A stretch of DNA of 64,000 bases, taken from NCBI RefSeq assembly GCF_004366595.1, contig NZ_SORE01000019.1, positions 62,001 to 126,000 of the forward strand, given 5' to 3'. Below are positions 1 to 8,814 of this stretch, one piece after another. Within the stretch, counting starts at the first letter, position 1, and each line of letters begins with the position of its first letter. The translations under genes were made by a program, and so were the position numbers. The stretch comes from Paraburkholderia rhizosphaerae (GTDB lineage: Bacteria; Pseudomonadota; Gammaproteobacteria; Burkholderiales; Burkholderiaceae). Below the pieces are notes generated by a model. The model was not told the DNA's origin and made no database searches. It saw nothing but the letters and a program-made list of their open reading frames with translations.

Positions 1-1263
1 CACGCCAAGCAGTTCGTCGGTCTTCGCGTCGGCGATCATCTTGACGAAGCCGTCCGCCTTGTTGATGCCGAGCGCGCGGCCGTTCGCCATGAACGGAAAC
101 TGGCCGGTCTTGATCTCGCGGCCTTCGGCCTTCAGCTGCTGCTCGGTCTTGCCGACCCATGCGATTTCCGGCTCGGTGTAGATCACCCACGGAATGCAGT
201 TGTAGTCGATATGCGGCTTCTGGCCATCGATGATCTCAGCCACCAGCACGCCCTCGTCTTCGGCCTTGTGCGCGAGCATCGGGCCACGCACTACGTCGCC
301 GATCGCATAGACGTTCGGCACGCTGGTCGCGCAATGGTCGTCGACGTCGATAAAGCCGCGCTCGTTCGCCTTCAGGCCGATCGCTTCGAGACCGAGATTG
401 TCGGTGTTCGGCACGCGGCCGATCGACACGATCAGGCGGTCCGCTTCGAGCGTCTGCGCATTGCCGTCCTTGTCCGCGTACGCGATGGACACGCCGTTGG
501 CCGACGTCTTCACTTCGCCGATCTTCACACCGAGGTGGATATCGAGACCTTGCTTCTTGAACTGCTTGGCCGCCTCTTTCGCCAGCGCCTGGTCGGCGGC
601 GCCGAGGAATTCGGGCAACGCTTCGAGCACCGTCACGTCGGCACCCAGACGGCGCCACACGGAACCCAGCTCGAGGCCGATCACGCCGGCGCCGATCACC
701 GCGAGCTTCTTCGGCACCGCGTCGAAGGACAGCGCGCCTTCGTTATCGGCGACGAGCTTGTTGTCGACCGGCACGTTCGGCAGATGACGCGCCTTCGAGC
801 CGGTCGCGATGATCACGTTCTTCGCGACGACCGTTTCAGTTTCGCCTTCACCGCTCACTTCGATCTGCACACCGACATCGCTCTTGCCGACAAACTTGCC
901 GTGGCCCTTGAGCCACGTGATCTTGTTCTTGCGGAACAGGAACTCGATGCCCTTCGTCATCTTTTCGACGATGCTTTCCTTGCGCGCGAGCATCTTTGCG
1001 ATGTCGACCTTCACGTTTTCCACGCTGATACCGTGGTCCGCGAGGTGGTGCGACGCGTTCTCGAACTCTTCCGACGACGCGAGCAGCGCCTTCGACGGAA
1101 TGCAGCCGACGTTCAGGCACGTGCCGCCGAGCTTCAGCGCGCCGGCCGGGTTCTTCCATTTTTCGATGCAGGCGACCGACTTGCCGAGCTGAGCGGCGCG
1201 AATCGCGGCGATATAGCCGCCGGGACCGGCACCGATCACGACGACGTCAAATTCTTTGGACAT
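1..1263 (-). CDS. lpdA: Dihydrolipoyl dehydrogenase (E3), 3' end cut by window edge
   Basis: E3 flavoprotein that reoxidises the lipoyl groups of the 2-oxoglutarate dehydrogenase complex and passes electrons to NAD+. The protein opens with the FAD-binding motif GAGPGG (near residue 11), followed by the redox-active disulfide motif GGTCLNVGCIPSK (about residues 46-58), a second nucleotide-binding motif GAGVIGLE and the GDVVRGPMLAHKAE segment typical of E3. It begins directly with MSKEFDVVV, so it has no N-terminal lipoyl domain, unlike the E3 of many pyruvate dehydrogenase loci. It lies 106 bases downstream of odhB on the same strand, which points to the OGDH rather than the PDH complex. About 421 codons are visible; the C-terminal dimerisation domain is incomplete. 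Confidence 0.96.
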   Translation of the reverse strand, partial: MSKEFDVVVIGAGPGGYIAAIRAAQLGKSVACIEKWKNPAGALKLGGTCLNVGCIPSKALLASSEEFENASHHLADHGISVENVKVDIAKMLARKESIVEKMTKGIEFLFRKNKITWLKGHGKFVGKSDVGVQIEVSGEGETETVVAKNVIIATGSKARHLPNVPVDNKLVADNEGALSFDAVPKKLAVIGAGVIGLELGSVWRRLGADVTVLEALPEFLGAADQALAKEAAKQFKKQGLDIHLGVKIGEVKTSANGVSIAYADKDGNAQTLEADRLIVSIGRVPNTDNLGLEAIGLKANERGFIDVDDHCATSVPNVYAIGDVVRGPMLAHKAEDEGVLVAEIIDGQKPHIDYNCIPWVIYTEPEIAWVGKTEQQLKAEGREIKTGQFPFMANGRALGINKADGFVKMIADAKTDELLGV

Positions 1264-1369
1264 GACAATCCTTTGGATGGCGCAGCGATGCGCGGCCACG
1301 TTTCGTGACGCGCATCTCTGCGGTACAGACTACGTACTGACTTGCTGGAACGACTTGGAACGCCGCGAA

Positions 1370-2647
1370 TTACAGGTCGAGCAGCAGGCGCGCCGGGTCT
1401 TCCAGCGCATCCTTCATCGCGACCAGCGACAGCACCGCTTCGCGGCCATCGATGATCCGGTGGTCGTACGACAGCGCGAGGTAGTTGATCGGGCGGATCA
1501 CGATCTGACCGTTTTCGACCACCGGACGCTCCTTGGTCGCGTGCACGCCAAGAATGGCCGACTGCGGGGGGTTGATGATCGGCGTCGACAGCATCGAGCC
1601 GAACACGCCGCCGTTCGAGATCGAGAACGTGCCGCCGGTCATTTCTTCGATCGACAGCTTGCCGTCCTTCGCCTTCTGACCGAATTCGGCGATCTTCTTC
1701 TCGATGTCCGCGAGGCTCATCTGGTCGGCGTTGCGCAGGATCGGCACGACGAGGCCGCGCGGCGAACCGACCGCGATGCCGATATCGAAATAGCCGTGAT
1801 AGACAATGTCATTACCGTCGATCGACGCGTTCACCAGCGGGAATTTCTTCAGCGCATGCACAGCCGCCTTCACGAAGAACGACATGAAGCCGAGCTTCAC
1901 GCCGTGTTCCTTCTCGAAGCGATCCTTGTACTTGTTGCGCAGATCCATTACCGGCGCCATGTTCACTTCGTTGAACGTCGTGAGGATCGCGTTGGTTTGC
2001 TGCGACTCGAGCAGACGCTCCGCGATACGCGCGCGCAGACGCGACATCGGCACGCGCTGTTCCGGACGGTCGTGCAGCCACTGGTCGGAGCCCGGCGCCT
2101 TCACGTCCGGCAGCGACGGCTTCGCGGCCTTCGGCGCGGCCGGTGCCGGTGCGGCCTTGGCGGCCGGTGCCGGCGCTGCACCCGCGCCCAGCACATCCTG
2201 CTTCGTGATGCGGCCGTCGCGGCCCGTGCCCGCGACATCGCCGGCGGACAGGTTCTTTTCGGCCATCAGTTTGGTCGCGGCCGGCGACGACGCAGCATTC
2301 GCATTCGCGGCGGCAGCCGGGGCCGCGGCTTGCACGGGTGCCGGTGCGGCGTTGGCTTGCGGTGCGGGCTTCACTTCGGCCTCGACGGCCGCCGCGCCTG
2401 CCTTGCCTTCCGTGTCGATCTTCGCGATCAGTTCGTCGGCGACGACGATATCGCCATCGTGCTTGATCACTTGCGCGAGCACGCCGGCCGAGGGTGCCGG
2501 CACTTCGAGAACGACCTTGTCGGTCTCGATTTCGATCAGGATTTCGTCTTGCGTCACTGCTTCGCCCGGCTTCTTCTTCCACTGCAGCATCGTGGCTTCC
2601 GACACCGACTCGGAGAGCTGGGGAACCTTGACTTCAACAATAGCCAT
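1370..2647 (-). CDS. odhB: 2-oxoglutarate dehydrogenase E2, dihydrolipoyllysine succinyltransferase
   Basis: E2 core of the 2-oxoglutarate dehydrogenase complex; it transfers the succinyl group from lipoate to CoA. The 425-residue protein starts MAIVEVKVPQLSES. A lipoyl domain occupies about residues 1-78 with the lipoylated lysine in the ETDKVVLEV motif. An Ala/Pro-rich linker follows, then a peripheral subunit-binding domain (KLMAEKNLSAGDVAGTGRDG), a second Ala/Pro linker, and the acyltransferase domain ending in SYDHRIIDGREAV, which contains the catalytic His and Asp. An in-frame upstream extension of 23 codons exists but lacks the conserved N-terminus, so the start at 2647 is preferred. 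It lies between odhA and lpdA, the usual operon order. E. coli calls it sucB. Confidence 0.97.
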   Translation of the reverse strand: MAIVEVKVPQLSESVSEATMLQWKKKPGEAVTQDEILIEIETDKVVLEVPAPSAGVLAQVIKHDGDIVVADELIAKIDTEGKAGAAAVEAEVKPAPQANAAPAPVQAAAPAAAANANAASSPAATKLMAEKNLSAGDVAGTGRDGRITKQDVLGAGAAPAPAAKAAPAPAAPKAAKPSLPDVKAPGSDQWLHDRPEQRVPMSRLRARIAERLLESQQTNAILTTFNEVNMAPVMDLRNKYKDRFEKEHGVKLGFMSFFVKAAVHALKKFPLVNASIDGNDIVYHGYFDIGIAVGSPRGLVVPILRNADQMSLADIEKKIAEFGQKAKDGKLSIEEMTGGTFSISNGGVFGSMLSTPIINPPQSAILGVHATKERPVVENGQIVIRPINYLALSYDHRIIDGREAVLSLVAMKDALEDPARLLLDL

Positions 2648-2804
2648 GTGATTTTCCTGGAATACGTATTTGGGTAACGGCGTAATAAATCGCGAGAACC
2701 GCACACGCGGCCACAAGCAGTTCGTCCTGGACAGATGCGCTCGCGGCGGCGGTCGTTCGCGGTGCGGGAAAGCGCGCTGCGCTTTCCCGCGGTTCGCGTT
2801 GTCG

Positions 2805-5663
2805 TTATTTGATGATCGACGTGCTCTTCAGACGGCCGAATGCGCCTTCGACCAGCGCCTTCTGCTGCTCGTAGTGCTTCGCGTAGTAGCCGACGGCCGG
2901 CGATGCGGAAGCCGGACGACCGCTGTACGCGAGCTTCTGGCCTTCCTTCATGCCTTCCTTCAGGTGATGCTCGATGTAGAACCACGAGCCCTGATTCTGC
3001 GGCTCGTCCTGCACCCACACCACTTCGGTCGCGTTGTCGTACTTCTTGATCTCCGCCTCGAACTGCTTGTGCGCGAACGGATACAGCTGCTCGACACGAA
3101 TGATCGCGACATCGGTCGCCTTCGCTTCACGGCGATGTGCGACGAGGTCGTAGTACACGCGGCCCGAGCACGCCAGCACGCGCTTGACCTTCTTCGGTTC
3201 GATCGATGCGTCGACTTCGCCGATCACCGGCTGGAACGAGCCCTTCGCCAGTTCCGACAGATCCGACACGGCTTCCTTGTGACGCAGCAGCGACTTCGGC
3301 GTGAAGATGATCAGCGGCTTGCGGAACAGGCGGATCATCTGACGGCGCATCAGATGGAAGATCTGCGCCGGCGTGGTCGGCTGGACCACTTGCATGTTGT
3401 GGTCCGCGCACAGCTGCAGGAAGCGCTCGATACGCGCCGACGAGTGCTCCGGACCCTGGCCTTCGTAGCCGTGCGGCAGCAGCATCGTCAGGCCCGACAC
3501 GCGGCCCCATTTCACTTCGCCCGACGAGATGAACTGGTCGATCACGACCTGCGCGCCGTTCACGAAGTCGCCGAACTGGCCTTCCCATGCGACGAACGTA
3601 TTCGGTTCGGCGGTCGAGTAGCCGTACTCGAAACCGAGCACCGCTTCTTCGGACAGCACCGAGTCGATCACGGTGAACTTCGCCTGACCGTCCGCGACGT
3701 TCTGCAGCGGCACGTACGTGCCGTCGTTCCAGCGCTCGCGGTTCTGGTCGTGCAGCACCGCGTGACGATGCGTGAACGTGCCGCGGCCCGAGTCCTGACC
3801 GGTCAGGCGCACTGCATAGCCCGATGCGACCAGCGACGCGAATGCAAGGTGCTCGCCCATGCCCCAGTCGAGCGGCGCTTCGCCGCGACCCATCGCACGG
3901 CGGTCGTTGATCACGCGCTCGACCAGCGGGTGCAGCTTGAAGTTTTCCGGGATCGTCGTCACGCGTTCCGCGAGACGCTTCAGTTCCGCGAGCGGCACGG
4001 CCGTATCGGCGGCGTCGGTCCACTTGCGGTTCAGGAACGGCACCCAGTCGACCGCGTACTTGCTCTTGTAGTTCGACAGCACCGGGTCGATCGTGTGATG
4101 ACCTTCGTCCATCGCCTTGCGGTACGCCTTGACGAATTCGTCGCCTTCTTCCGCGCTAATCACGCCCTGCTGCACGAGTTTTTCCGCATACAGCGCGCGC
4201 GTGCCCGGGTGCTTCGCAATCGTCTTGTACATCAGCGGCTGCGTGACCGCCGGCGTGTCCTGCTCGTTGTGACCCAGCTTGCGGAAGCAGATGATGTCGA
4301 CAACCACGTCCTTGTGGAACTGCATCCGGTAGTCGATGGCCAGCTGCGTAGCGAGCACGACCGCTTCCGGATCGTCGCCGTTCACGTGCAGCACCGGCGC
4401 TTCAATCATCTTGACCACGTCCGTGCAGTACAGCGTCGAGCGCGAGTCGCGCGGGTCCGACGTCGTAAAGCCGATCTGGTTGTTGATCACGATATGCAGC
4501 GTGCCGTGCGTGCCGTAACCGCGCGTCTGCGCGAGGTTCAGCGTTTCCATCACGACGCCCTGGCCGGCGAATGCCGCGTCGCCGTGAATCTGCACCGGCA
4601 GCACCTGCAGGCCCATGTCGTCGCCGCGGCGGTCCATACGGGCCTTGGCCGAGCCTTCGACGACCGGGTTCACGATTTCGAGGTGCGACGGGTTGAACGC
4701 GAGCGACAGGTGGACCGGGCCGCCATTGGTTGCGACGTCCGACGAGAAGCCCTTGTGGTACTTCACATCGCCGGCCGGCAGGTCGTCGACGTGCTTGCCT
4801 TCGAATTCGGCGAACAGGTCCGCCGGCATCTTGCCAAGCGTATTTACCAGCACGTTCAGACGGCCACGGTGCGCCATGCCGATCACGATTTCCTGCACGC
4901 CTTTCGCGCCCGCGTGATGCACGACTTCGTCCATCGACGCGATAAAGCTCTCGCCGCCTTCCAGCGAGAAGCGCTTCTGGCCGACGTACTTCGTGTGCAG
5001 GAAACGCTCGAGGCCTTCGGATGCGGTCAGGCGGTTCAGGATGTGCTTCTTCTTCTCGTTCGAGAAGTTCGGCGTCGAGCGGATCGACTCCAGACGCTCC
5101 TTCCACCAGCGCTTCTGCTCAGGATCGCTGATGTACATGTACTCGGCGCCGATCGTGCCGCAGTACGTGTCGCGCAGATTCTTCACGATATCGCGCAGCG
5201 ATGCCTGCTCGAAGCCGAAGTAGAGCGCGTTCGCGTTGAACACCTGGTCCATGTCGGCTTCGGTGAAGTCGTAGAACGCGGGTTCGAGCTCGGGAATCGG
5301 GGGACGTTCGCGGCGCTTCAGCGGATCGAGATTGGCCCATTGCGAGCCAAGGAAGCGATATGCGTCGATGAGGGACTGAACGAAAACCTGTTTGCGGGCG
5401 GTTGATTCTTCCGCGCCGCCAGCGGTACGCGGGATAAAGGCATTGGCCTTCGCGCGTTGAGCAAACGATTCGACGATCGGGCCATGGGCCACATCGTTGG
5501 CAGTGGTGCCATCCGATGCAGGCGTATTCTGCAACGCGTCGAAATAGCTGCGCCAGTTCTCGGGCACTGACGCCGGATTGTCGAGATACGCTTCGTACAG
5601 TTCTTCTACGTACGGAGCATTGCCGCCGAACAAATACGAGTTCAGCTGGAATTGCTTCATCAT
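2805..5663 (-). CDS. odhA: 2-oxoglutarate dehydrogenase E1 component
   Basis: Thiamine-diphosphate-dependent E1 that decarboxylates 2-oxoglutarate in the TCA cycle and succinylates the lipoyl group of E2. The 952-residue length matches the family. Conserved segments include the N-terminal E2-interacting helix (NSYLFGGNAPYVEELYEAY), GMAHRGRLNVL, the ThDP/Mg site around IHGDAAFAGQGVV and INNQIGFTT, and GQDSGRGTFTHRHAVLHDQ. The start is the first of two tandem Met codons, preceded by a ribosome site (AAAGGTGAG) that lies inside a structured leader at 5664-5760. It is the first gene of odhA-odhB-lpdA. The synonym is sucA. Confidence 0.97.
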   Translation of the reverse strand: MMKQFQLNSYLFGGNAPYVEELYEAYLDNPASVPENWRSYFDALQNTPASDGTTANDVAHGPIVESFAQRAKANAFIPRTAGGAEESTARKQVFVQSLIDAYRFLGSQWANLDPLKRRERPPIPELEPAFYDFTEADMDQVFNANALYFGFEQASLRDIVKNLRDTYCGTIGAEYMYISDPEQKRWWKERLESIRSTPNFSNEKKKHILNRLTASEGLERFLHTKYVGQKRFSLEGGESFIASMDEVVHHAGAKGVQEIVIGMAHRGRLNVLVNTLGKMPADLFAEFEGKHVDDLPAGDVKYHKGFSSDVATNGGPVHLSLAFNPSHLEIVNPVVEGSAKARMDRRGDDMGLQVLPVQIHGDAAFAGQGVVMETLNLAQTRGYGTHGTLHIVINNQIGFTTSDPRDSRSTLYCTDVVKMIEAPVLHVNGDDPEAVVLATQLAIDYRMQFHKDVVVDIICFRKLGHNEQDTPAVTQPLMYKTIAKHPGTRALYAEKLVQQGVISAEEGDEFVKAYRKAMDEGHHTIDPVLSNYKSKYAVDWVPFLNRKWTDAADTAVPLAELKRLAERVTTIPENFKLHPLVERVINDRRAMGRGEAPLDWGMGEHLAFASLVASGYAVRLTGQDSGRGTFTHRHAVLHDQNRERWNDGTYVPLQNVADGQAKFTVIDSVLSEEAVLGFEYGYSTAEPNTFVAWEGQFGDFVNGAQVVIDQFISSGEVKWGRVSGLTMLLPHGYEGQGPEHSSARIERFLQLCADHNMQVVQPTTPAQIFHLMRRQMIRLFRKPLIIFTPKSLLRHKEAVSDLSELAKGSFQPVIGEVDASIEPKKVKRVLACSGRVYYDLVAHRREAKATDVAIIRVEQLYPFAHKQFEAEIKKYDNATEVVWVQDEPQNQGSWFYIEHHLKEGMKEGQKLAYSGRPASASPAVGYYAKHYEQQKALVEGAFGRLKSTSIIK

Positions 5664-5760
5664 GTTTACGCTCACCTTTCGTCGAGTTTCTCGAGAAATA
5701 GCGGGTTGTTGAACCTTCCGCGACACGGCCTGACCGTTTAGCGGATTGCGCGAATCAAGT
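5664..5760 (-). promoter_or_regulatory. Candidate sucA RNA motif, structured 5' leader of odhA
   Basis: On the minus strand, directly upstream of odhA, several stems nest in under 100 bases. An outer stem pairs TCCGC (complement of 5741-5745) with GCGGA (5717-5721) around an inner ACGG/CCGT stem (5725-5728 with 5734-5737). Next come a GGTT/AACC hairpin (5704-5707 with 5712-5715), the palindrome TTTCTCGAGAAA, and a CTC/GAG pairing that flanks the AAAGGTGAG ribosome site. A conserved sucA RNA motif in the 5' UTR of sucA in Burkholderiales is described in the RNA-motif literature; position and layout fit. The match is from memory of the motif's location and general form, not from a covariance-model search. 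Confidence 0.68.
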
Positions 5761-5763
5761 CTT

Positions 5764-6067
5764 GCTTGGAAGGACCTAAAACTTGCATCCGCGGAGAATA
5801 GCACAGAACCATCGCGAATGCCGGGCGGGAAAGCCTCGAACGCCCGTTGGGAAAGGCCTCGCGACGCGTCAGCAGGTCAATGCGGAGGCTGCTGCGAATT
5901 ACGCAGGAGTCTGTGTGCAAAATCGCAACGATTGCGCTTTTCCATAACTGATATATCAGGGCAAATGCCAATAAAAAAACCGCCTTCGAAAAATGAAGGC
6001 GGTTTTTATTAAGCCACTGCGAAGCCGATCGGAGAAACCATCCACGACGGCTTCGGCGCGCGCGTCG
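5764..6067. other. Gap between typA and odhA
   Basis: About 300 bases between the odhA leader and typA, both genes reading leftward. It holds the typA terminator (5975-6007) and must hold the odhA promoter. A lower-GC patch around 5935-5980 is visible, but no convincing -35/-10 pair was picked out on the minus strand. Confidence 0.6.
5975..6007 (-). terminator. Rho-independent terminator of typA
   Basis: An 8-bp stem (CCGCCTTC at 5980-5987 with GAAGGCGG at 5995-6002) has a 7-base loop and is flanked by A5 on the left and T5 on the right. Read on the minus strand it is a GC-rich hairpin followed by a U-run, 61 bases past the typA stop. The symmetric A/T flanks could make it work in both directions. 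Confidence 0.85.
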
Positions 6068-7894
6068 TCAGTCGACCGCCGCTTCGCGGCTTGCGCGGCG
6101 GCGCTCGTGCTCCTTCAGGTGGCGCTTGCGCAGACGGATCGACTGCGGCGTCACTTCGACGAGTTCGTCATCGTCGATGAATTCGACTGCATATTCGAGC
6201 GACATCTGGATCGGCGGCACCAGGCGCACCGCTTCGTCGGTGCCCGACGCACGGACGTTCGTTAACTGCTTGCCCTTGATCGGGTTCACGACCAGGTCGT
6301 TGTCGCGGCTGTGAATGCCGATGATCATCCCTTCGTACAGCGGATCACCCGGCGTGACGAACATGCGGCCGCGGTCCTGCAGCTTCCACAGCGCATACGC
6401 AACCGCCGCGCCATCGTCTTGCGAAATCAGCACGCCATTGCGGCGCTCGCCCACTGAACCTTCCTTGATCGGACCATATGAATCGAACACGTGGCTCATC
6501 AGGCCGGTACCACGCGTGAGCGTCAGGAATTCGCTCTGGAAACCGATCAGGCCACGCGCCGGAATACGGTATTCGAGGCGCGTGCGGCCGCGGCTGTCCG
6601 ATGCCATGTCGAGCATTTCGCCCTTGCGGCGGCCCAGCTCTTCCATTACGCCGCCCTGGTTGCCGTCTTCGACGTCCACGGTCAGCAGCTCATACGGCTC
6701 GTGCTTCACGCCGTCGATTTCCTGCAGCACGACGCGCGGCCGCGACACCGCCAGCTCAAACCCCTCGCGGCGCATGTTCTCGACCAGAATGGTCAGGTGC
6801 AGTTCGCCGCGACCCGACACTTCGAACACAGTTTCGTCGCCGGTGTCACGCACGCGCAGCGCGACATTGTGATTCAGTTCCTTCATCAGACGGTCGCGAA
6901 TCTGGCGACTCGTCACGAACTTGCCTTCCTTGCCCGCGAGCGGCGACGAATTCACGAGGAAGTTCATCGTCAGCGTCGGTTCGTCGACGGTGATCATCGG
7001 CAGCGCCTCGGGCGTATCCGTCGCGCAGACCGTCGCGCCGATGCCGATGTCTTCGATGCCGTTGATCAGCACGATGTCACCCGCCTGCGCCTCGTCGACC
7101 TGCACACGCTCGAGGCCATGGAACGACAACACCTGATTGATCTTGCGGTTCAGCACTTCGCCATCCGGCCCGAAGCGCACCGCGACCTGCTGGCCGGGCT
7201 TAACGCGACCACGGTTGATGCGGCCCACGCCGATCCGGCCGACATACGTCGAGTAATCGAGCGACGTGATCTGCAACTGCAGCGGACCATCCGGGTCCGC
7301 CGGGCGGACCGGCACGTGCTCGAGGATCGCCTCGAACAGCGGACGCATATCGCCTTCACGCACGCTCGGATCGAGCCCTGCGTAGCCCATCAGGCCCGAC
7401 GCATAAACCACCGGAAAATCGAGTTGCTCTTCGGTCGCGCCCAGTTTGTCGAACAGGTCGAAAGTCTGGTTGATCACCCAGTCGATACGCGCGCTCGGCC
7501 GGTCGATCTTGTTGATCACGACGATCGGCTTCAGGCCGAGCGCGAGCGCCTTCTTCGTGACAAAGCGCGTTTGCGGCATCGGGCCGTCCACCGCATCGAC
7601 CAGCAGCAGCACTGAATCGACCATCGACAACACGCGCTCGACCTCGCCGCCGAAATCGGCGTGGCCCGGCGTGTCGACGATATTGATGTGCGTGCCTTCG
7701 TATTCGACCGCGCAGTTCTTCGCGAGAATCGTGATGCCGCGCTCCTTTTCGATGTCGTTCGAATCCATCACCCGTTCCGCGATCTGCTGGTTTTCGCGGA
7801 AGGTGCCGGACTGGCGGAGCAACTGGTCGACAAGCGTGGTTTTGCCGTGGTCGACGTGGGCGATGATGGCGATATTGCGAAGAGCGCGGGACAT
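6068..7894 (-). CDS. typA: Ribosome-associated GTPase TypA/BipA
   Basis: Translational GTPase of the EF-G/LepA family that binds the ribosome and helps 50S assembly and stress adaptation. The 608-residue protein has the P-loop AHVDHGKTT (from residue 12), the switch-I region with ERGITI, the DTPGHADF G3 motif, and NKIDRP as G4. It continues through domain II and EF-G-like domains III and V to the BipA-specific C-terminus (MSLEYAVEFIDDDELVEVTP). It is monocistronic as seen here: a terminator follows it and a divergent efflux operon lies upstream. The length is normal for the family. Confidence 0.97.
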   Translation of the reverse strand: MSRALRNIAIIAHVDHGKTTLVDQLLRQSGTFRENQQIAERVMDSNDIEKERGITILAKNCAVEYEGTHINIVDTPGHADFGGEVERVLSMVDSVLLLVDAVDGPMPQTRFVTKKALALGLKPIVVINKIDRPSARIDWVINQTFDLFDKLGATEEQLDFPVVYASGLMGYAGLDPSVREGDMRPLFEAILEHVPVRPADPDGPLQLQITSLDYSTYVGRIGVGRINRGRVKPGQQVAVRFGPDGEVLNRKINQVLSFHGLERVQVDEAQAGDIVLINGIEDIGIGATVCATDTPEALPMITVDEPTLTMNFLVNSSPLAGKEGKFVTSRQIRDRLMKELNHNVALRVRDTGDETVFEVSGRGELHLTILVENMRREGFELAVSRPRVVLQEIDGVKHEPYELLTVDVEDGNQGGVMEELGRRKGEMLDMASDSRGRTRLEYRIPARGLIGFQSEFLTLTRGTGLMSHVFDSYGPIKEGSVGERRNGVLISQDDGAAVAYALWKLQDRGRMFVTPGDPLYEGMIIGIHSRDNDLVVNPIKGKQLTNVRASGTDEAVRLVPPIQMSLEYAVEFIDDDELVEVTPQSIRLRKRHLKEHERRRASREAAVD

Positions 7895-8179
7895 AGGAAC
7901 CTGAGAACGATTGAGCGCACCCGCCGACCGTTCTGAACCTATTCAGAACATACCGCGAACGCACTTCCGGGAACCGCATATTCTAGCACGCAGTCGTGAC
8001 GCGTATCTCATATTCGCTCGCGTATTCCCCAATAGCACGGCGGGAAACCCCGACCAGCCCCGCGCCCGACCGTGCCGCGATCGTTGTCCGACACCGGCGT
8101 CGGACCGCGCCAGCCGCCGCCAGCCCCGCCTGTCGCCGGCTCGGATGACAAAACACCGTTACCCGATCTGCAAGAACGC
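7895..8179. other. Upstream region of typA, divergent from the efflux operon
   Basis: Non-coding interval between typA (minus) and the marR-type regulator (plus). It must carry the typA promoter; no confident -35/-10 pair was picked out for that direction. The right edge joins the well-defined marR promoter. Confidence 0.5.
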
Positions 8180-8208
8180 TTGCCATGTCAATTAAGCATT
8201 CTTATAAT
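8180..8208 (+). promoter_or_regulatory. Sigma-70-type promoter of the marR/efflux operon
   Basis: A -35 hexamer TTGCCA (8180-8185) and a perfect -10 hexamer TATAAT (8203-8208) are separated by 17 bases, the optimal spacing. Transcription would start near 8215, about 30 bases ahead of the ATG at 8244. It is among the best consensus promoters in the window. Confidence 0.8.
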
Positions 8209-8242
8209 CATGCCTAGTCAACTATTGCTTTCGCATAAGAAT
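8198..8242. promoter_or_regulatory. Candidate MarR operator (inverted repeat)
   Basis: ATTCTTAT (8198-8205) and its exact complement ATAAGAAT (8235-8242) flank a 29-base spacer. The left arm overlaps the -10 hexamer and the right arm abuts the start codon. MarR proteins usually bind shorter palindromes, so the two arms may be two half-sites or two separate sites. Autoregulation is inferred from position only. Confidence 0.5.
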
Positions 8243-8243
8243 C

Positions 8244-8759
8244 ATGACGGAGCCGTCCATCACGCCACCACCCGAGATCCGCGATTACCAGCTCTCGGAA
8301 AGTGTCGGATATCTGATTTCCCGCGTGAAATCGACGATGTCGAACATGGTCACGCAACGCGCGATGGCCGAACTTGGCATCACCAGCACGCAGGCCAGCA
8401 TTCTGTTCATGGTCGCGAGCGGCAAGTGCCTGCTTGCGGCGGAACTGGCGCGCGAATATGGCATTGACGCGAGCGCGGTGACGCGGTTGATTGACCGCCT
8501 CGAAAAGCGTGGGCTGCTGACCCGCGTGCGCAGTAGCGAGGACCGGCGCGTCGTGCGCCTCGCGCTCACTGCGGAAGGCAGTGCGATTGCCGCAAAGTTG
8601 CCGGCCATCTTCACCAGCGTGCTGGATAAGTTGCTGTCCGGGTTCACGCCGGAGGAAACCGGCTTCCTCAAAAGCATGCTCAGGCGCGTGCTCGCGAATA
8701 ACGCAGATTCAAGCGGCATAACCCGTGACACGGCAAGCAATCCAGACGCAAAACCGTAG
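8244..8759 (+). CDS. MarR-family transcriptional regulator of the adjacent efflux pump
   Basis: A 171-residue winged-helix repressor of the MarR/EmrR type. The DNA-binding part covers about residues 50-110: a recognition-helix segment (AREYGIDASAVTRLIDRLEKRG) and a wing with the family's conserved acidic-Arg signature (SSEDRRVVRLALT). Flanking helices would form the dimer and ligand pocket. It is the first gene of a four-gene plus-strand set with an outer-membrane lipoprotein, an EmrA-like adaptor and an EmrB-like pump. The layout implies that a pump substrate relieves repression. The start at 8244 sits 30 bases after the predicted transcription start. Confidence 0.92.
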   Translation: MTEPSITPPPEIRDYQLSESVGYLISRVKSTMSNMVTQRAMAELGITSTQASILFMVASGKCLLAAELAREYGIDASAVTRLIDRLEKRGLLTRVRSSEDRRVVRLALTAEGSAIAAKLPAIFTSVLDKLLSGFTPEETGFLKSMLRRVLANNADSSGITRDTASNPDAKP

Positions 8760-8814
8760 CAAATTGGTTGCAGTGTCCATCACTGAACCTGATTAAAACC
8801 AAAGAGACCGATCG

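Noticed and set aside
211..1308. Long plus-strand open frame across the lpdA locus
   Set aside because: It is antisense to a well-conserved lpdA gene and has the Arg/His-rich composition typical of reverse-strand frames in GC-rich DNA.
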